A DNA stretch of 64,000 bases from Hydrogenophaga palleronii_A. GTDB taxonomy: Bacteria > Pseudomonadota > Gammaproteobacteria > Burkholderiales > Burkholderiaceae_C. Made by a program: the position numbers and the translations under genes. Shown piece after piece: positions 42,214-50,280 of this stretch. The stretch covers positions 310,001 through 374,000 of the forward strand of contig NZ_JAVDWU010000004.1 of assembly GCF_031457455.1 (NCBI RefSeq). Direction: 5' to 3'. Position 1 is the stretch's first letter, and each line of letters opens with the position of its first letter. The notes beneath the pieces are model-generated. The model did no database searches and was not told the DNA's origin. It worked only from the letters and a program-made list of their open reading frames with translations.

Positions 42214-44025
42214 ATGAAATCCACCGTCCAGACCCCTGTTGCCGCCTCTATGCTGGGCCCGCTCGACTGGCGTTCGCTGGTGGATTGGCTGCGTGAAGAC
42301 GGCGTCATCTCCACCGACGAAGCCGAACGCACCATCACCCGCTGTGCCTCTGCCCACAGTGCCCAGCATCCATTGCAGCGCCTGGCCGTGGTGGGCATGG
42401 CGCGCAAGGCCGACGGCCATGTGCTCGACGCCGAGTCGCTCACCCAGTGGCTGGCCGAGCGCAGCGGCCTGAGCTACATGCGCATCGACCCCCTCAAGGT
42501 GGACGTGGGCAAGGTGGCCGACGTGATGAGCGCGGCCTATGCCGAACGCCACAAGGTGCTGCCGGTGCAGGTCGGGCCTGCCGAGGTCGTGGTGGCCACA
42601 GCCGAACCCTTCGTGCGCGACTGGGTTTCAGAAGTGGAGCGCCAGACGCGCAAGACCGTGCGCATGGTGGTGGCCAGCCCGACTGAAATCACGCGCTACA
42701 CCGCCGAGTTTTTTGCACTGGCGAAATCGGTAAGGGCCGCCAGCAAGAGCGGCGGGCAGGCCGGCTTTGGCAGCTTTGAACAACTGGTGGAGCTGGGCAA
42801 GGCCAACAAGCAACTGGACGCCAACGACCAAGGCGTGGTGCAGGTGGTCGACTGGCTGTGGCAGTACGCGTTTGACCAGCGTGCCAGCGACATCCATCTG
42901 GAGCCGCGGCGAGAGCAGGGTGTGATCCGTTTCCGCATCGACGGCGTGCTGCACCCGGTCTACCAGATGCCCATTGGCGTGATGAACGCCATGATCGCGC
43001 GCATCAAGCTGCTGGGCCGCATGGACGTGGTGGAAAAGCGCCGCCCGCAGGACGGCCGCATCAAGACCTTGCGCCCCGGCGTGGGCGCGGTGCGCGGTGA
43101 CGAGGTGGAGATGCGCTTGTCCACGCTGCCGACCGCCTTTGGCGAGAAGCTGGTGATGCGCATCTTCGACCCCGAGGCCACGGTGAAGGACCTGAGTGCC
43201 TTGGGCTTTTCCACACACGATGCGGCGCGGTGGGAGGGGCTCACCCGTCGGCCGCACGGCATCGTGCTGGTGACGGGCCCTACCGGTTCGGGCAAGACCA
43301 CCACGCTCTACGCCACGCTCAAGCGTCTGGCCACCGAAGAGGTGAACGTGAGCACGGTGGAAGACCCGATCGAGATGATCGAACCGGCCTTCAACCAGAC
43401 CCAGGTGCAGCCGCATCTGGACCTGGACTTCGCGCAGGGCCTGCGTGCCCTGATGCGTCAGGACCCGGACATCATCATGGTGGGCGAGGTGCGTGACCTG
43501 CCCACCGCAGAAATGGCGGTGCAGGCCGCGCTCACCGGTCACCTGGTGTTCACCACCTTGCACACCAACGATGCGCCCTCGGCCATCATGCGCCTGATGG
43601 AGCTGGGCATTCCGCCCTACCTCATCAACGCCACCGTGCTCGGCGTGCTCGCGCAGCGCCTGGTGCGCACGCTGTGTCCGGCTTGCCGAAAGCGTGAAGA
43701 CGAGTCTGCCGCCGAAGCCTCCAGCGCCGCGCTGGCCGATCTGGTCAAGCCCTGGAAGGTGAGTGGCCGTTACCGCCCCTACCAGCCGGTGGGGTGCGTC
43801 GACTGCCGCATGACGGGTTACCGGGGTCGCACCGGCCTGTATGAACTGCTGGAAGTCACCGAGGCCTTCAAGGACCGCGTCAGCCGGGAGCCGCGACTGG
43901 AAGTGATGCGCAAGCAGGCCGTGGCCGACGGCATGCGCCCTTTGCGGCTCGCGGGCGCCATGCGGGTGGCAGAAGGCAAGACCACGCTGGACGAGGTGCT
44001 TGCCAGCACACCGCCGGTGAGCTGA
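42214..44025 (+). CDS. GspE/PulE/PilB-family assembly ATPase
   Basis: The 603-residue protein has an N-terminal MshEN-like domain (GVISTDEAERTI, LDAESLTQWLAERSGLSYMRIDPLKVDV), then DQRASDIHLEPRREQGVIRFRIDGVL and the ATPase core: Walker A LVTGPTGSGKTTTLYATL, Asp box EDPIEMI, Walker B PDIIMVGEVRD, His box TGHLVFTTLHTND. A tetracysteine zinc site, CPACRKR and CVDCR, follows. It powers assembly of a type II pseudopilus or type IV pilus. No other secretion or pilus gene is nearby, so it is an orphan or a second copy; the lone prepilin at 21.6 kb may be its partner. Confidence 0.88.
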   Translation: MKSTVQTPVAASMLGPLDWRSLVDWLREDGVISTDEAERTITRCASAHSAQHPLQRLAVVGMARKADGHVLDAESLTQWLAERSGLSYMRIDPLKVDVGKVADVMSAAYAERHKVLPVQVGPAEVVVATAEPFVRDWVSEVERQTRKTVRMVVASPTEITRYTAEFFALAKSVRAASKSGGQAGFGSFEQLVELGKANKQLDANDQGVVQVVDWLWQYAFDQRASDIHLEPRREQGVIRFRIDGVLHPVYQMPIGVMNAMIARIKLLGRMDVVEKRRPQDGRIKTLRPGVGAVRGDEVEMRLSTLPTAFGEKLVMRIFDPEATVKDLSALGFSTHDAARWEGLTRRPHGIVLVTGPTGSGKTTTLYATLKRLATEEVNVSTVEDPIEMIEPAFNQTQVQPHLDLDFAQGLRALMRQDPDIIMVGEVRDLPTAEMAVQAALTGHLVFTTLHTNDAPSAIMRLMELGIPPYLINATVLGVLAQRLVRTLCPACRKREDESAAEASSAALADLVKPWKVSGRYRPYQPVGCVDCRMTGYRGRTGLYELLEVTEAFKDRVSREPRLEVMRKQAVADGMRPLRLAGAMRVAEGKTTLDEVLASTPPVS

Positions 44026-44164
44026 CACCGGCGAAGCAGGGAGCAGGGCCCCGTCATCAAGCACCCGCTGTCACCCTGTTTTCCTCTTGCCGAACCCCGC
44101 GCCTCGGGGGCACGCGCAGTGTCCCTTCGAACACCTGCCTGCGTCCATCTGCCCATAATCCTGC

Positions 44165-45085
44165 ATGCCTGCCGTGACCACAGCGCCTTCGCCACACCTC
44201 GCCACCGGACTGCTGCTGGCAGGCGCCGGCTCCATTGCCTTCAGCGGCAAAGCCATCATCGTGAAGCTGGCGTACCGGTACGGTGTGGACGCGGTCACGC
44301 TGATCATGTACCGCATGCTGTTTGCCTTGCCGCTGTTTGTGGCGCTGGCCTGGTGGGCCACGGTGCGCCAGGGTCGCAGCGAGCGCGTGCCCCTGACCGC
44401 CCGCGACGCGCTGGGCGTGCTGGGCCTGGGGGTCACCGGCTACTACCTCGCGAGCTTTCTGGATTTCTGGGGGCTGGAGTACATCAGTGCCAGCTTGGAA
44501 CGGCTCATCCTGTACCTCAACCCCACGCTGGTGCTATTGCTGGGCTGGGTCATCTACAAGCGCCGCATCACCGGCCTGCAGGCGATCGCCATGTTCGTGA
44601 GCTACGCCGGCGTGCTGCTGGTGTTTGGCCACGAAGCCGACTTTGCCGGCCCCAACGCCGCGTTGGGCGCCGTGCTGGTGTTTGCCAGTGCGGCCAGCTA
44701 CGCCATCTACCTCGTGTACAGCGGGGAACTGGTCAAGCGACTGGGATCGATGCGGCTGGTCGGGCTGGCCACCAGTGTGGCGTGCGTGTTGTGCCTGCTG
44801 CAGTTCGTGCTGCTGCGGCCCATGAGCGCGGCGGTGGTGGCACCCGAGGTGATCTGGCTGTCACTGCTCAATGCCACCCTGTGCACTTTTGCACCGGTGA
44901 TCATGGTGATGATGGCCGTCGAGCGCATCGGCGCCGGGTTGGCGGCGCAGACCGGCATGATCGGCCCCATGTCCACCATCGCCATGGGCGTGCTGATTCT
45001 GGACGAGCCCTTCAACCGCTGGATCGTGGCCGGCACGGTGCTGGTGGTGGCAGGGGTGTTTCTGGTGACCCGGAGGAGAGGATGA
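44165..45085 (+). CDS. EamA/DMT-family membrane transporter
   Basis: The 306-residue protein has ten hydrophobic helices in two repeats, starting LLLAGAGSIAFSGKAIIVKLAYRYGVDAVTLIMYRMLF with the characteristic first helix and R-M-x-F motif, and in the second half LGAVLVFASAASYAIYLVYSGELV and RIGAGLAAQTGMIGPMSTIAMGVLILDEPFNRWIVAG. The family exports metabolites or amino acids. Its downstream flank is repeat family 2. Confidence 0.88.
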   Translation: MPAVTTAPSPHLATGLLLAGAGSIAFSGKAIIVKLAYRYGVDAVTLIMYRMLFALPLFVALAWWATVRQGRSERVPLTARDALGVLGLGVTGYYLASFLDFWGLEYISASLERLILYLNPTLVLLLGWVIYKRRITGLQAIAMFVSYAGVLLVFGHEADFAGPNAALGAVLVFASAASYAIYLVYSGELVKRLGSMRLVGLATSVACVLCLLQFVLLRPMSAAVVAPEVIWLSLLNATLCTFAPVIMVMMAVERIGAGLAAQTGMIGPMSTIAMGVLILDEPFNRWIVAGTVLVVAGVFLVTRRRG

Positions 45086-45200
45086 CACCCCCGCAGCGCT
45101 TCGCGCTACCCCCTCAAGGGGGCGATACCAGTGGCCCGGCAGAGCCGGTTCCACGGTATCTCTGGACCTCAGACGCTTCGCGCCGGAAGGGTTTGGATTT
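45086..45200 (-). repeat. Intergenic hairpin repeat, family 2, copy B (inverted)
   Basis: Read on the minus strand, this 115-base element aligns with 6325-6445: the ends AATCCAAACC, the CCGGCTCTGCCGG hairpin and CCCCCTTGAGGGGG all reappear at the same spacing. It lies between the EamA transporter and the SDR gene. It begins right at the stop codon of the transporter, so it could stop transcription or protect the message end. Confidence 0.8.
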
Positions 45201-45261
45201 ATCGCTTCAGACACCCTACGTGGCGCTTCTGCGCCATTGAAGACTTTTAGGAGAAGACAGC

Positions 45262-46059
45262 ATGGATCTGGGTATTGCAGGCAGATGGGCGCTAGTGTGC
45301 GGCGCGAGCAAGGGGCTGGGGCTGGGCTGCGCGCAGGCGCTGGCGGCCGAAGGGGTGAACGTGGTGATGGTGGCGCGTGGCGCGCCGGTCCTTGAGGCTG
45401 CCGCTGCGGCCATTGCGCAGGCATCACCCGCCGTGAAGGTGCTGACCGTGGCCGCCGACATCACCACACCCGAAGGCCGCGCGGCGGCCCTTTCCGTGGC
45501 GGGCGGGCCTGGCACGGCGTTCGACATCGTGGTCAACAACGCAGGCGGTCCACCGCCGGGCGACTTCCGCAGCTGGGACCGTGAAGCCTGGATCAAGGCG
45601 GTGGACGCCAACATGCTCACACCCATCGAACTCATCAAGGCCACGGTCGATGGCATGGCCGAGCGCGGTTTCGGGCGCATCGTCAACATCACCTCCAGCG
45701 CCGTGAAGGCGCCGATCGACATCCTGGGCCTGTCCAATGGCGCACGCAGCGGCCTCACGGGCTTCGTGGCGGGTGTGGCGCGCAGCCCGCTGGCCGCGCA
45801 GGGTGTGACCATCAACAACCTGTTGCCGGGCAAGTTCGACACCGACCGCATCGCCGCCACGCTCAAGGCCGCTGCCGACAAGACTGGCAAGAGCATGGAA
45901 GAGATTCGCCTCAGCCAACAGGCCCAGATTCCGGCCGGGCGTTACGGCACCCCGCAAGAGTTCGGCGCCATCTGCGCGTTTCTGTGCAGCGTGCACGCCG
46001 CCTACATGACGGGGCAGAACGTGCTGGCCGATGGTGGGGCGTATCCGGGCACGTTCTGA
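45262..46059 (+). CDS. SDR-fold protein lacking the YxxxK catalytic pair
   Basis: The 265-residue protein has the Rossmann motif VCGASKGLGLGCAQAL and VNNAGGPPPGDFRSWD of the short-chain dehydrogenase fold. After the conserved Ser (NITSSAVKAPID) the usual Tyr and Lys are missing: Asn159 and Ser163 stand at those places (LGLSNGARSG). Other family members with the same GGPPPG loop also lack them, so it is a divergent subgroup, perhaps with a different reaction. A good GGAGAAGA ribosome binding site precedes the ATG. Confidence 0.85.
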   Translation: MDLGIAGRWALVCGASKGLGLGCAQALAAEGVNVVMVARGAPVLEAAAAAIAQASPAVKVLTVAADITTPEGRAAALSVAGGPGTAFDIVVNNAGGPPPGDFRSWDREAWIKAVDANMLTPIELIKATVDGMAERGFGRIVNITSSAVKAPIDILGLSNGARSGLTGFVAGVARSPLAAQGVTINNLLPGKFDTDRIAATLKAAADKTGKSMEEIRLSQQAQIPAGRYGTPQEFGAICAFLCSVHAAYMTGQNVLADGGAYPGTF

Positions 46060-46078
46060 GCCGGGCGTGGCGCCACGA

Positions 46079-47011
46079 TCAGCTTCGTGAGCTCACCAGA
46101 ATCCCGCCCACGATCAGCACGAAACCCAGCGCGTGGTAAGCCCTGGGTGGTTCGCTCAGCAACGTGGCCGACATGAGCGCCGCAAACAGGGGCGTGAGGT
46201 TGGAGAACACGCTGGCCGTGGCTGGCCCCACCCGGGAAACGGCCGCCCCCCAGCAGCGGTAGGCCAGCAGCGACGGACCCACCGCCACAAAAAGCAGGCC
46301 CGCAGCCAGCGGCCAGCCCCACGCCAGATGCGGAGAACCGGCCTGGGCCGTGGGCAGCAGCCACCATTCACCCGCCGTCATCGCGCCAGACCAGCAAAGC
46401 CCCATGACGATCTGGGCCAGCAGAAAAGCCGCCCAGTCTGCCTTGATGGCCGCAGGCTCTGATCGGGGTCTGGCCAGCAGCCAGCTGTACCAGGCCCACA
46501 ACAGCGAAGCCAGCAGCATCCACGCATCCCCTGGCACCAGTTGCACCGCGAGCAACTGCTCCCAGTCGCCTCGCGACAGGACCACCGCCACACCGGTGAG
46601 CGCCAGCACGGCACCCAGGACGGCCCGTCTGGAGATCGGCGCATTGAAGAACAAACGCCCCAGCAGCAACATCCACACCGGGGTGCTCGACGCCACCAGT
46701 GTCACGTTCATGGGTGATGAAGTTTTGAGCGCCAGGTACTGCAGTGAGTTGTACAGACCCACGCCCAGCAACCCGAGCAGCGCAAACCGCCGCCAGTGCG
46801 GCCACAAAGGGCTGCCCGGTCGCAGCACCCAGCCCGCGATGGGCAGCAATATGAGCAGCGCCAGTGCCCAGCGAAGAAAGTTCAGGGTCAAAGGGGGCAC
46901 CACGCCCTGCATCATGCGGCCGACCACGGCATTGCCTGCCCACATCAGGGGCGGCAGAATCAGCAGCACGAGCGTGGTGGGCGTGAGGCGAGCGGACGGG
47001 TTGGTGGGCAT
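46079..47011 (-). CDS. EamA/DMT-family membrane transporter
   Basis: The 310-residue protein starts at ATG 47011 and has ten membrane helices: LVLLILPPLMWAGNAVVGRMMQGVVPPLTLNFLRWALALLILLP in the first pair and GPATASVFSNLTPLFAALMSATLLSEPPRAYHALGFVLIVGGI at the end, the EamA double-repeat pattern. It probably exports a small metabolite. It is convergent with the SDR gene across 19 bases and divergent from the quinone reductase gene across about 150. Confidence 0.87.
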   Translation of the reverse strand: MPTNPSARLTPTTLVLLILPPLMWAGNAVVGRMMQGVVPPLTLNFLRWALALLILLPIAGWVLRPGSPLWPHWRRFALLGLLGVGLYNSLQYLALKTSSPMNVTLVASSTPVWMLLLGRLFFNAPISRRAVLGAVLALTGVAVVLSRGDWEQLLAVQLVPGDAWMLLASLLWAWYSWLLARPRSEPAAIKADWAAFLLAQIVMGLCWSGAMTAGEWWLLPTAQAGSPHLAWGWPLAAGLLFVAVGPSLLAYRCWGAAVSRVGPATASVFSNLTPLFAALMSATLLSEPPRAYHALGFVLIVGGILVSSRS

Positions 47012-47165
47012 GGCGCCACTGTAACCACCGCCCCGTGCCCCGTGCTGAATCGGGGCTGACATCCGGGACACTGAAAGAATACCGTTTTCGTGGCAGCATC
47101 GGTCGTTGCACTTGTGAGCCATTTGATTCACTCGATCCATCCGATTCCCATCCGAGGAGAGACAC

Positions 47166-48158
47166 ATGACCCAGACCAGTCGCGCCGTGCGCATCCACGC
47201 CCACGGTGGCCCCGAGCAACTCGTGGTGGAAAACGTCGAGGTGGGTGATCCGGGCCCGGGCGAGGTTCGCATCCGACATCACGCGGTGGGGCTGAACTTC
47301 ATTGACGTGTACCAGCGCACCGGCCTGTACCCCAACGCCATGCCCTTGTCGCTGGGCATGGAAGGCGCTGGGGTGATTGAGGCCGTGGGTGCCGGTGTGA
47401 CGCATCTCAAGGCGGGCGACCGCGCCGCCTACGCAGCCAATCCGCCCGGCAGCTACTGCGATGTGCGGGTGATGCCCGCCATGAACGTGTGTCAGTTGCC
47501 CGACGCCATCGACTTCGAAACTGGTGCGGCCATGATGCTCAAGGGCCTGACGGCCCAGTACCTGCTCAAGCGATGCCCTCCGGTGGAAGGCTTGAATGCG
47601 GGCGATTTTGTGCTGTTCCACGCGGCCGCGGGTGGCGTGGGGCTGATCGCCTGCCAATGGGCCAAGGCCTTGGGGTTGCGCCTGATCGGTACGGCCGGGT
47701 CGGATGAAAAGTGCGCGCTGGCCAAGGCGCATGGCGCCGAGTTCACCATCAACTACCGGCAGGAAGACTTTGCAGCGCGGGTGAAAGAAATCACCGGTGG
47801 TAATGGCGTGAAAGTGGTCTACGACTCGGTGGGCAAGGACACCTTCGACAAGTCGCTGGACTGTCTGATGCCGTTTGGCCTGATGGTCAGCTTCGGCAAT
47901 GCCAGCGGCCCGGTGCCGCCGTTTGCACCTGGCATCCTGGGCGCCAAAGGATCGCTGTACGTGACGCGGCAGACCTTGTTCAGCCACATCACCAGCCGGG
48001 AGCGGACCCAGGCCATGGCCGACGATCTGTTTGCGGTGGTGGAAGTGGGCCAGGTGAAGATCCGCATTGATCAGCGCTTTGCGCTGACCGAAGTCCAGCA
48101 GGCCCACCGCAGCCTGGAGGCACGGGCCACCACGGGCTGCACCGTGCTGTTGCCCTGA
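47166..48158 (+). CDS. Quinone oxidoreductase (zinc-free MDR, zeta-crystallin-like)
   Basis: The 330-residue protein has VRIRHHAVGLNFIDVYQRTGLYP (no zinc ligands), LSLGMEGAGVIEAVGAGVTHLKAGDR, LHAAAGGVG-type nucleotide site (VLFHAAAGGVGLIACQWAKALG) and VVYDSVGKDTFDKSLDCLMPFGLMVSFGNASG. It should reduce quinones with NADPH by one or two electrons. The ribosome binding site CGAGGAGA is strong. Confidence 0.9.
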   Translation: MTQTSRAVRIHAHGGPEQLVVENVEVGDPGPGEVRIRHHAVGLNFIDVYQRTGLYPNAMPLSLGMEGAGVIEAVGAGVTHLKAGDRAAYAANPPGSYCDVRVMPAMNVCQLPDAIDFETGAAMMLKGLTAQYLLKRCPPVEGLNAGDFVLFHAAAGGVGLIACQWAKALGLRLIGTAGSDEKCALAKAHGAEFTINYRQEDFAARVKEITGGNGVKVVYDSVGKDTFDKSLDCLMPFGLMVSFGNASGPVPPFAPGILGAKGSLYVTRQTLFSHITSRERTQAMADDLFAVVEVGQVKIRIDQRFALTEVQQAHRSLEARATTGCTVLLP

Positions 48159-48241
48159 GCAACGAAACAGGGGGGAGATCTCTCACCCCAGACCTCTTCC
48201 AGAGGGGACTTAGCCGAACGCCAGAAGGGTAGTCAATCCAG

Positions 48242-48345
48242 GGGCATCAAGGGTCCGGCTCCGCCGGCCCAAGATGCCGTCCCCCCTCCCAGCGCCGTAG
48301 GCGCGCCAGAGAGGGGGGAAGCCGCAAGGCGGCGCAGGGGGGTGC
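48242..48345. repeat. Cluster of GC-rich stem-loops (third intergenic repeat type)
   Basis: Three hairpins in a row: GGCATC/GATGCC with an inner CCGGC/GCCGG (48243-48278), a CCCCCCTC/GAGGGGGG-type stem with an inner GCGCC/GGCGC (48281-48318, one bulge), and GCCGC/GGCGGC (about 48321-48333). They fill the gap between the convergent quinone reductase and OmpW-like genes. The arrangement suits a bidirectional terminator or a REP-like element. Confidence 0.65.
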
Positions 48346-48346
48346 C

Positions 48347-48886
48347 TTAGAACTTCACGCCCACACCGACGTTGATGCCGTCGACCTTGATGCCTTTGCG
48401 GTCGTAGTAGCGCATGTAGTCGGCGTTGATCGACATCGCAGGAGTCAGCGCGAAGCTGGCGCCACCGCCGTAGGCAAAGCTGGTGCCGCGATCAGAGATG
48501 CTCAGGCTGCCTGCGCTGGCGCTGACCTTGGTGGTGGCCACGCCGGCGCGACCAAACAATTCCACCGTGTCGCCCAGCATGACCTTGGGCTTGACGAACA
48601 CCCCGGCAATGTTGTCGACCTTGCCCTTGAGGCTGGCGCTGCCCACCCGCACGTCGTCCGATTGCAGGCCCAGACCCACCAGGCCTTCGACGGCGAGGTT
48701 CGGGTTGAGTTCGTAGCCAATGATGCCGCGCACCATCGAAGGGTTGACCTTGGCCGAGAACGCGGTGTCGGTTTCTTCGAAGTTGAGGTGGCTGTAACCA
48801 AGTTCGCCGTACATGCCCTGGGCCTGTGCGGTGGCTGCGGTCAGTGCCACAGCGGAGATGGCGACGATTTTGCCGAGATGTTTCAT
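48347..48886 (-). CDS. Outer-membrane beta-barrel protein (OmpW/OmpA-barrel-like)
   Basis: The 179-residue protein has a signal peptide (residues 1-22, AISAVALTAATAQA). The mature chain of about 157 residues alternates polar and hydrophobic strands (GMYGELGYSHLNFEE, MVRGIIGYELNPNLAVEGLVGLG) and ends in VGVGVKF with a C-terminal Phe, as expected for an eight-stranded barrel inserted by the Bam complex. Its substrate or role is not known. Confidence 0.8.
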   Translation of the reverse strand: MKHLGKIVAISAVALTAATAQAQGMYGELGYSHLNFEETDTAFSAKVNPSMVRGIIGYELNPNLAVEGLVGLGLQSDDVRVGSASLKGKVDNIAGVFVKPKVMLGDTVELFGRAGVATTKVSASAGSLSISDRGTSFAYGGGASFALTPAMSINADYMRYYDRKGIKVDGINVGVGVKF

Positions 48887-49051
48887 GCGAGGGGTCCTCC
48901 GATAGAGAGTGTGAAGAATGCCGCCCTCAGAAGGGGCAACACTTCAGTGGACCACCTGGCTTTGCACTTCGTTCCTGCCCAGAGGGAAAGCAGGGGCTAC
49001 GTTTGTCTCATTCGGTAAGTGAGCGGGGTATGAGCAAAAGACGCCCAGCCC

Positions 49052-50203
49052 CTAGGCCGGAGAAGTCATCTCTGACAGGCCCATGCTCTGCAGTGCCTGC
49101 TCCAGGCGCTGCAGGGTGGCGGGAACGTCGTGCCACTTGTCGAGCCCGAACAGGCCGATGCGGAAGCTGCGGAAATCGGCGGGTTCGTCGCATTGCAGCG
49201 GTACACCGGCGGCGGCCTGCAGGCCAGCGGTCAGGAATTTCTTGCTCGACTGGATGTCGGGATCGGTGGTGTAGCTCACCACCACGCCGGGCGCTTGAAA
49301 GCCTTCGGCTGCCACGCTGGCAAACCCATGCCGCTCCAGCAGGTCGCGCACCTGGCGACCCAACTGGACCTGTTCGTCGCGCACGCGGGCATAGCCGTAG
49401 GCCTCGGTCTCTTTCATGGTGTCGCGCAGGCGGTGCAGGGCGTCGGTGGGCATGGTGCTGTGGTACGCATGGCCACCGGCTTCGTAGGTCTCCATGATCT
49501 GCAACCACTTGCGCAGGTCCATGGCGAAGGTGGTGCTCTGTGTGTGGTCGATGGCGGTGCGCGCGCGCGTGCTGAGCATCACCATGGCGCAGCAAGGCGA
49601 GCTGCTCCAGCCCTTTTGAGGCGCGGAGATCAGGATGTCCACGCCGGTGGCCTCCATGTCCACCCACATGGCGCCCGAAGCAATGCAGTCCAGCACGAAC
49701 AGGCCACCCACCGCGTGCACCGCGTCGGCCACCGCACGCAGATAGTCATCGGGCAGGATCATGCCGGCGGCGGTCTCCACATGGGGTGCAAACACCAGTG
49801 CCGGCTTTTCGCGGGCGATGGCAGCCACCACTTCTTCAATGGGTGCAGGGGACCAGGGGGCCTGCGCATCGGACGAGGTGCGGCGAGCCTTCATCACGGT
49901 GTGGCTGGCGGGGATGCTGCCCATGTCGAAGATCTGGGTCCAGCGAAAGCTGAACCAGCCATTGCGGATCACCATCACATGCTTGCCGTGCGCAAACTGC
50001 CGCGCCACCGACTCCATGCCGAAGGTGCCGCTGCCGGGCACCAGAACCGCCGAATGTGCCCCGTACACGCGCTTGAGCATGGTCGAGATGTCGGTCATCA
50101 CGCCCTGGAAGCGCTTGGACATGTGGTTCAACGCACGGTCGGTGTAGACCACCGAAAACTCGTACAGACCATCGGGGTCGACGTGGGGCAGCAGTCCGGG
50201 CAT
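49052..50203 (-). CDS. Class V aminotransferase (alanine-glyoxylate / serine-pyruvate type)
   Basis: The 383-residue protein has LVPGSGTFGMESVARQF, the class V PLP-binding start, FVLDCIASGAMWVDMEATGVDILISAPQKGWSSSPC with the Schiff-base lysine (QKGW), and GFQAPGVVVSYTTDPDI. Members transfer amino groups between alanine, serine and glyoxylate or pyruvate. The donor and acceptor cannot be fixed here. It follows the Na/Pi cotransporter gene on the same strand after 77 bases. Confidence 0.85.
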   Translation of the reverse strand: MPGLLPHVDPDGLYEFSVVYTDRALNHMSKRFQGVMTDISTMLKRVYGAHSAVLVPGSGTFGMESVARQFAHGKHVMVIRNGWFSFRWTQIFDMGSIPASHTVMKARRTSSDAQAPWSPAPIEEVVAAIAREKPALVFAPHVETAAGMILPDDYLRAVADAVHAVGGLFVLDCIASGAMWVDMEATGVDILISAPQKGWSSSPCCAMVMLSTRARTAIDHTQSTTFAMDLRKWLQIMETYEAGGHAYHSTMPTDALHRLRDTMKETEAYGYARVRDEQVQLGRQVRDLLERHGFASVAAEGFQAPGVVVSYTTDPDIQSSKKFLTAGLQAAAGVPLQCDEPADFRSFRIGLFGLDKWHDVPATLQRLEQALQSMGLSEMTSPA

Positions 50204-50280
50204 GAGTGTCTCCTGGGAAGGTCGCGAAATTGGCCGGTCAGATTAGCACAGCCCCTTCGGGCGTGCAGGCCCTGATGGCA

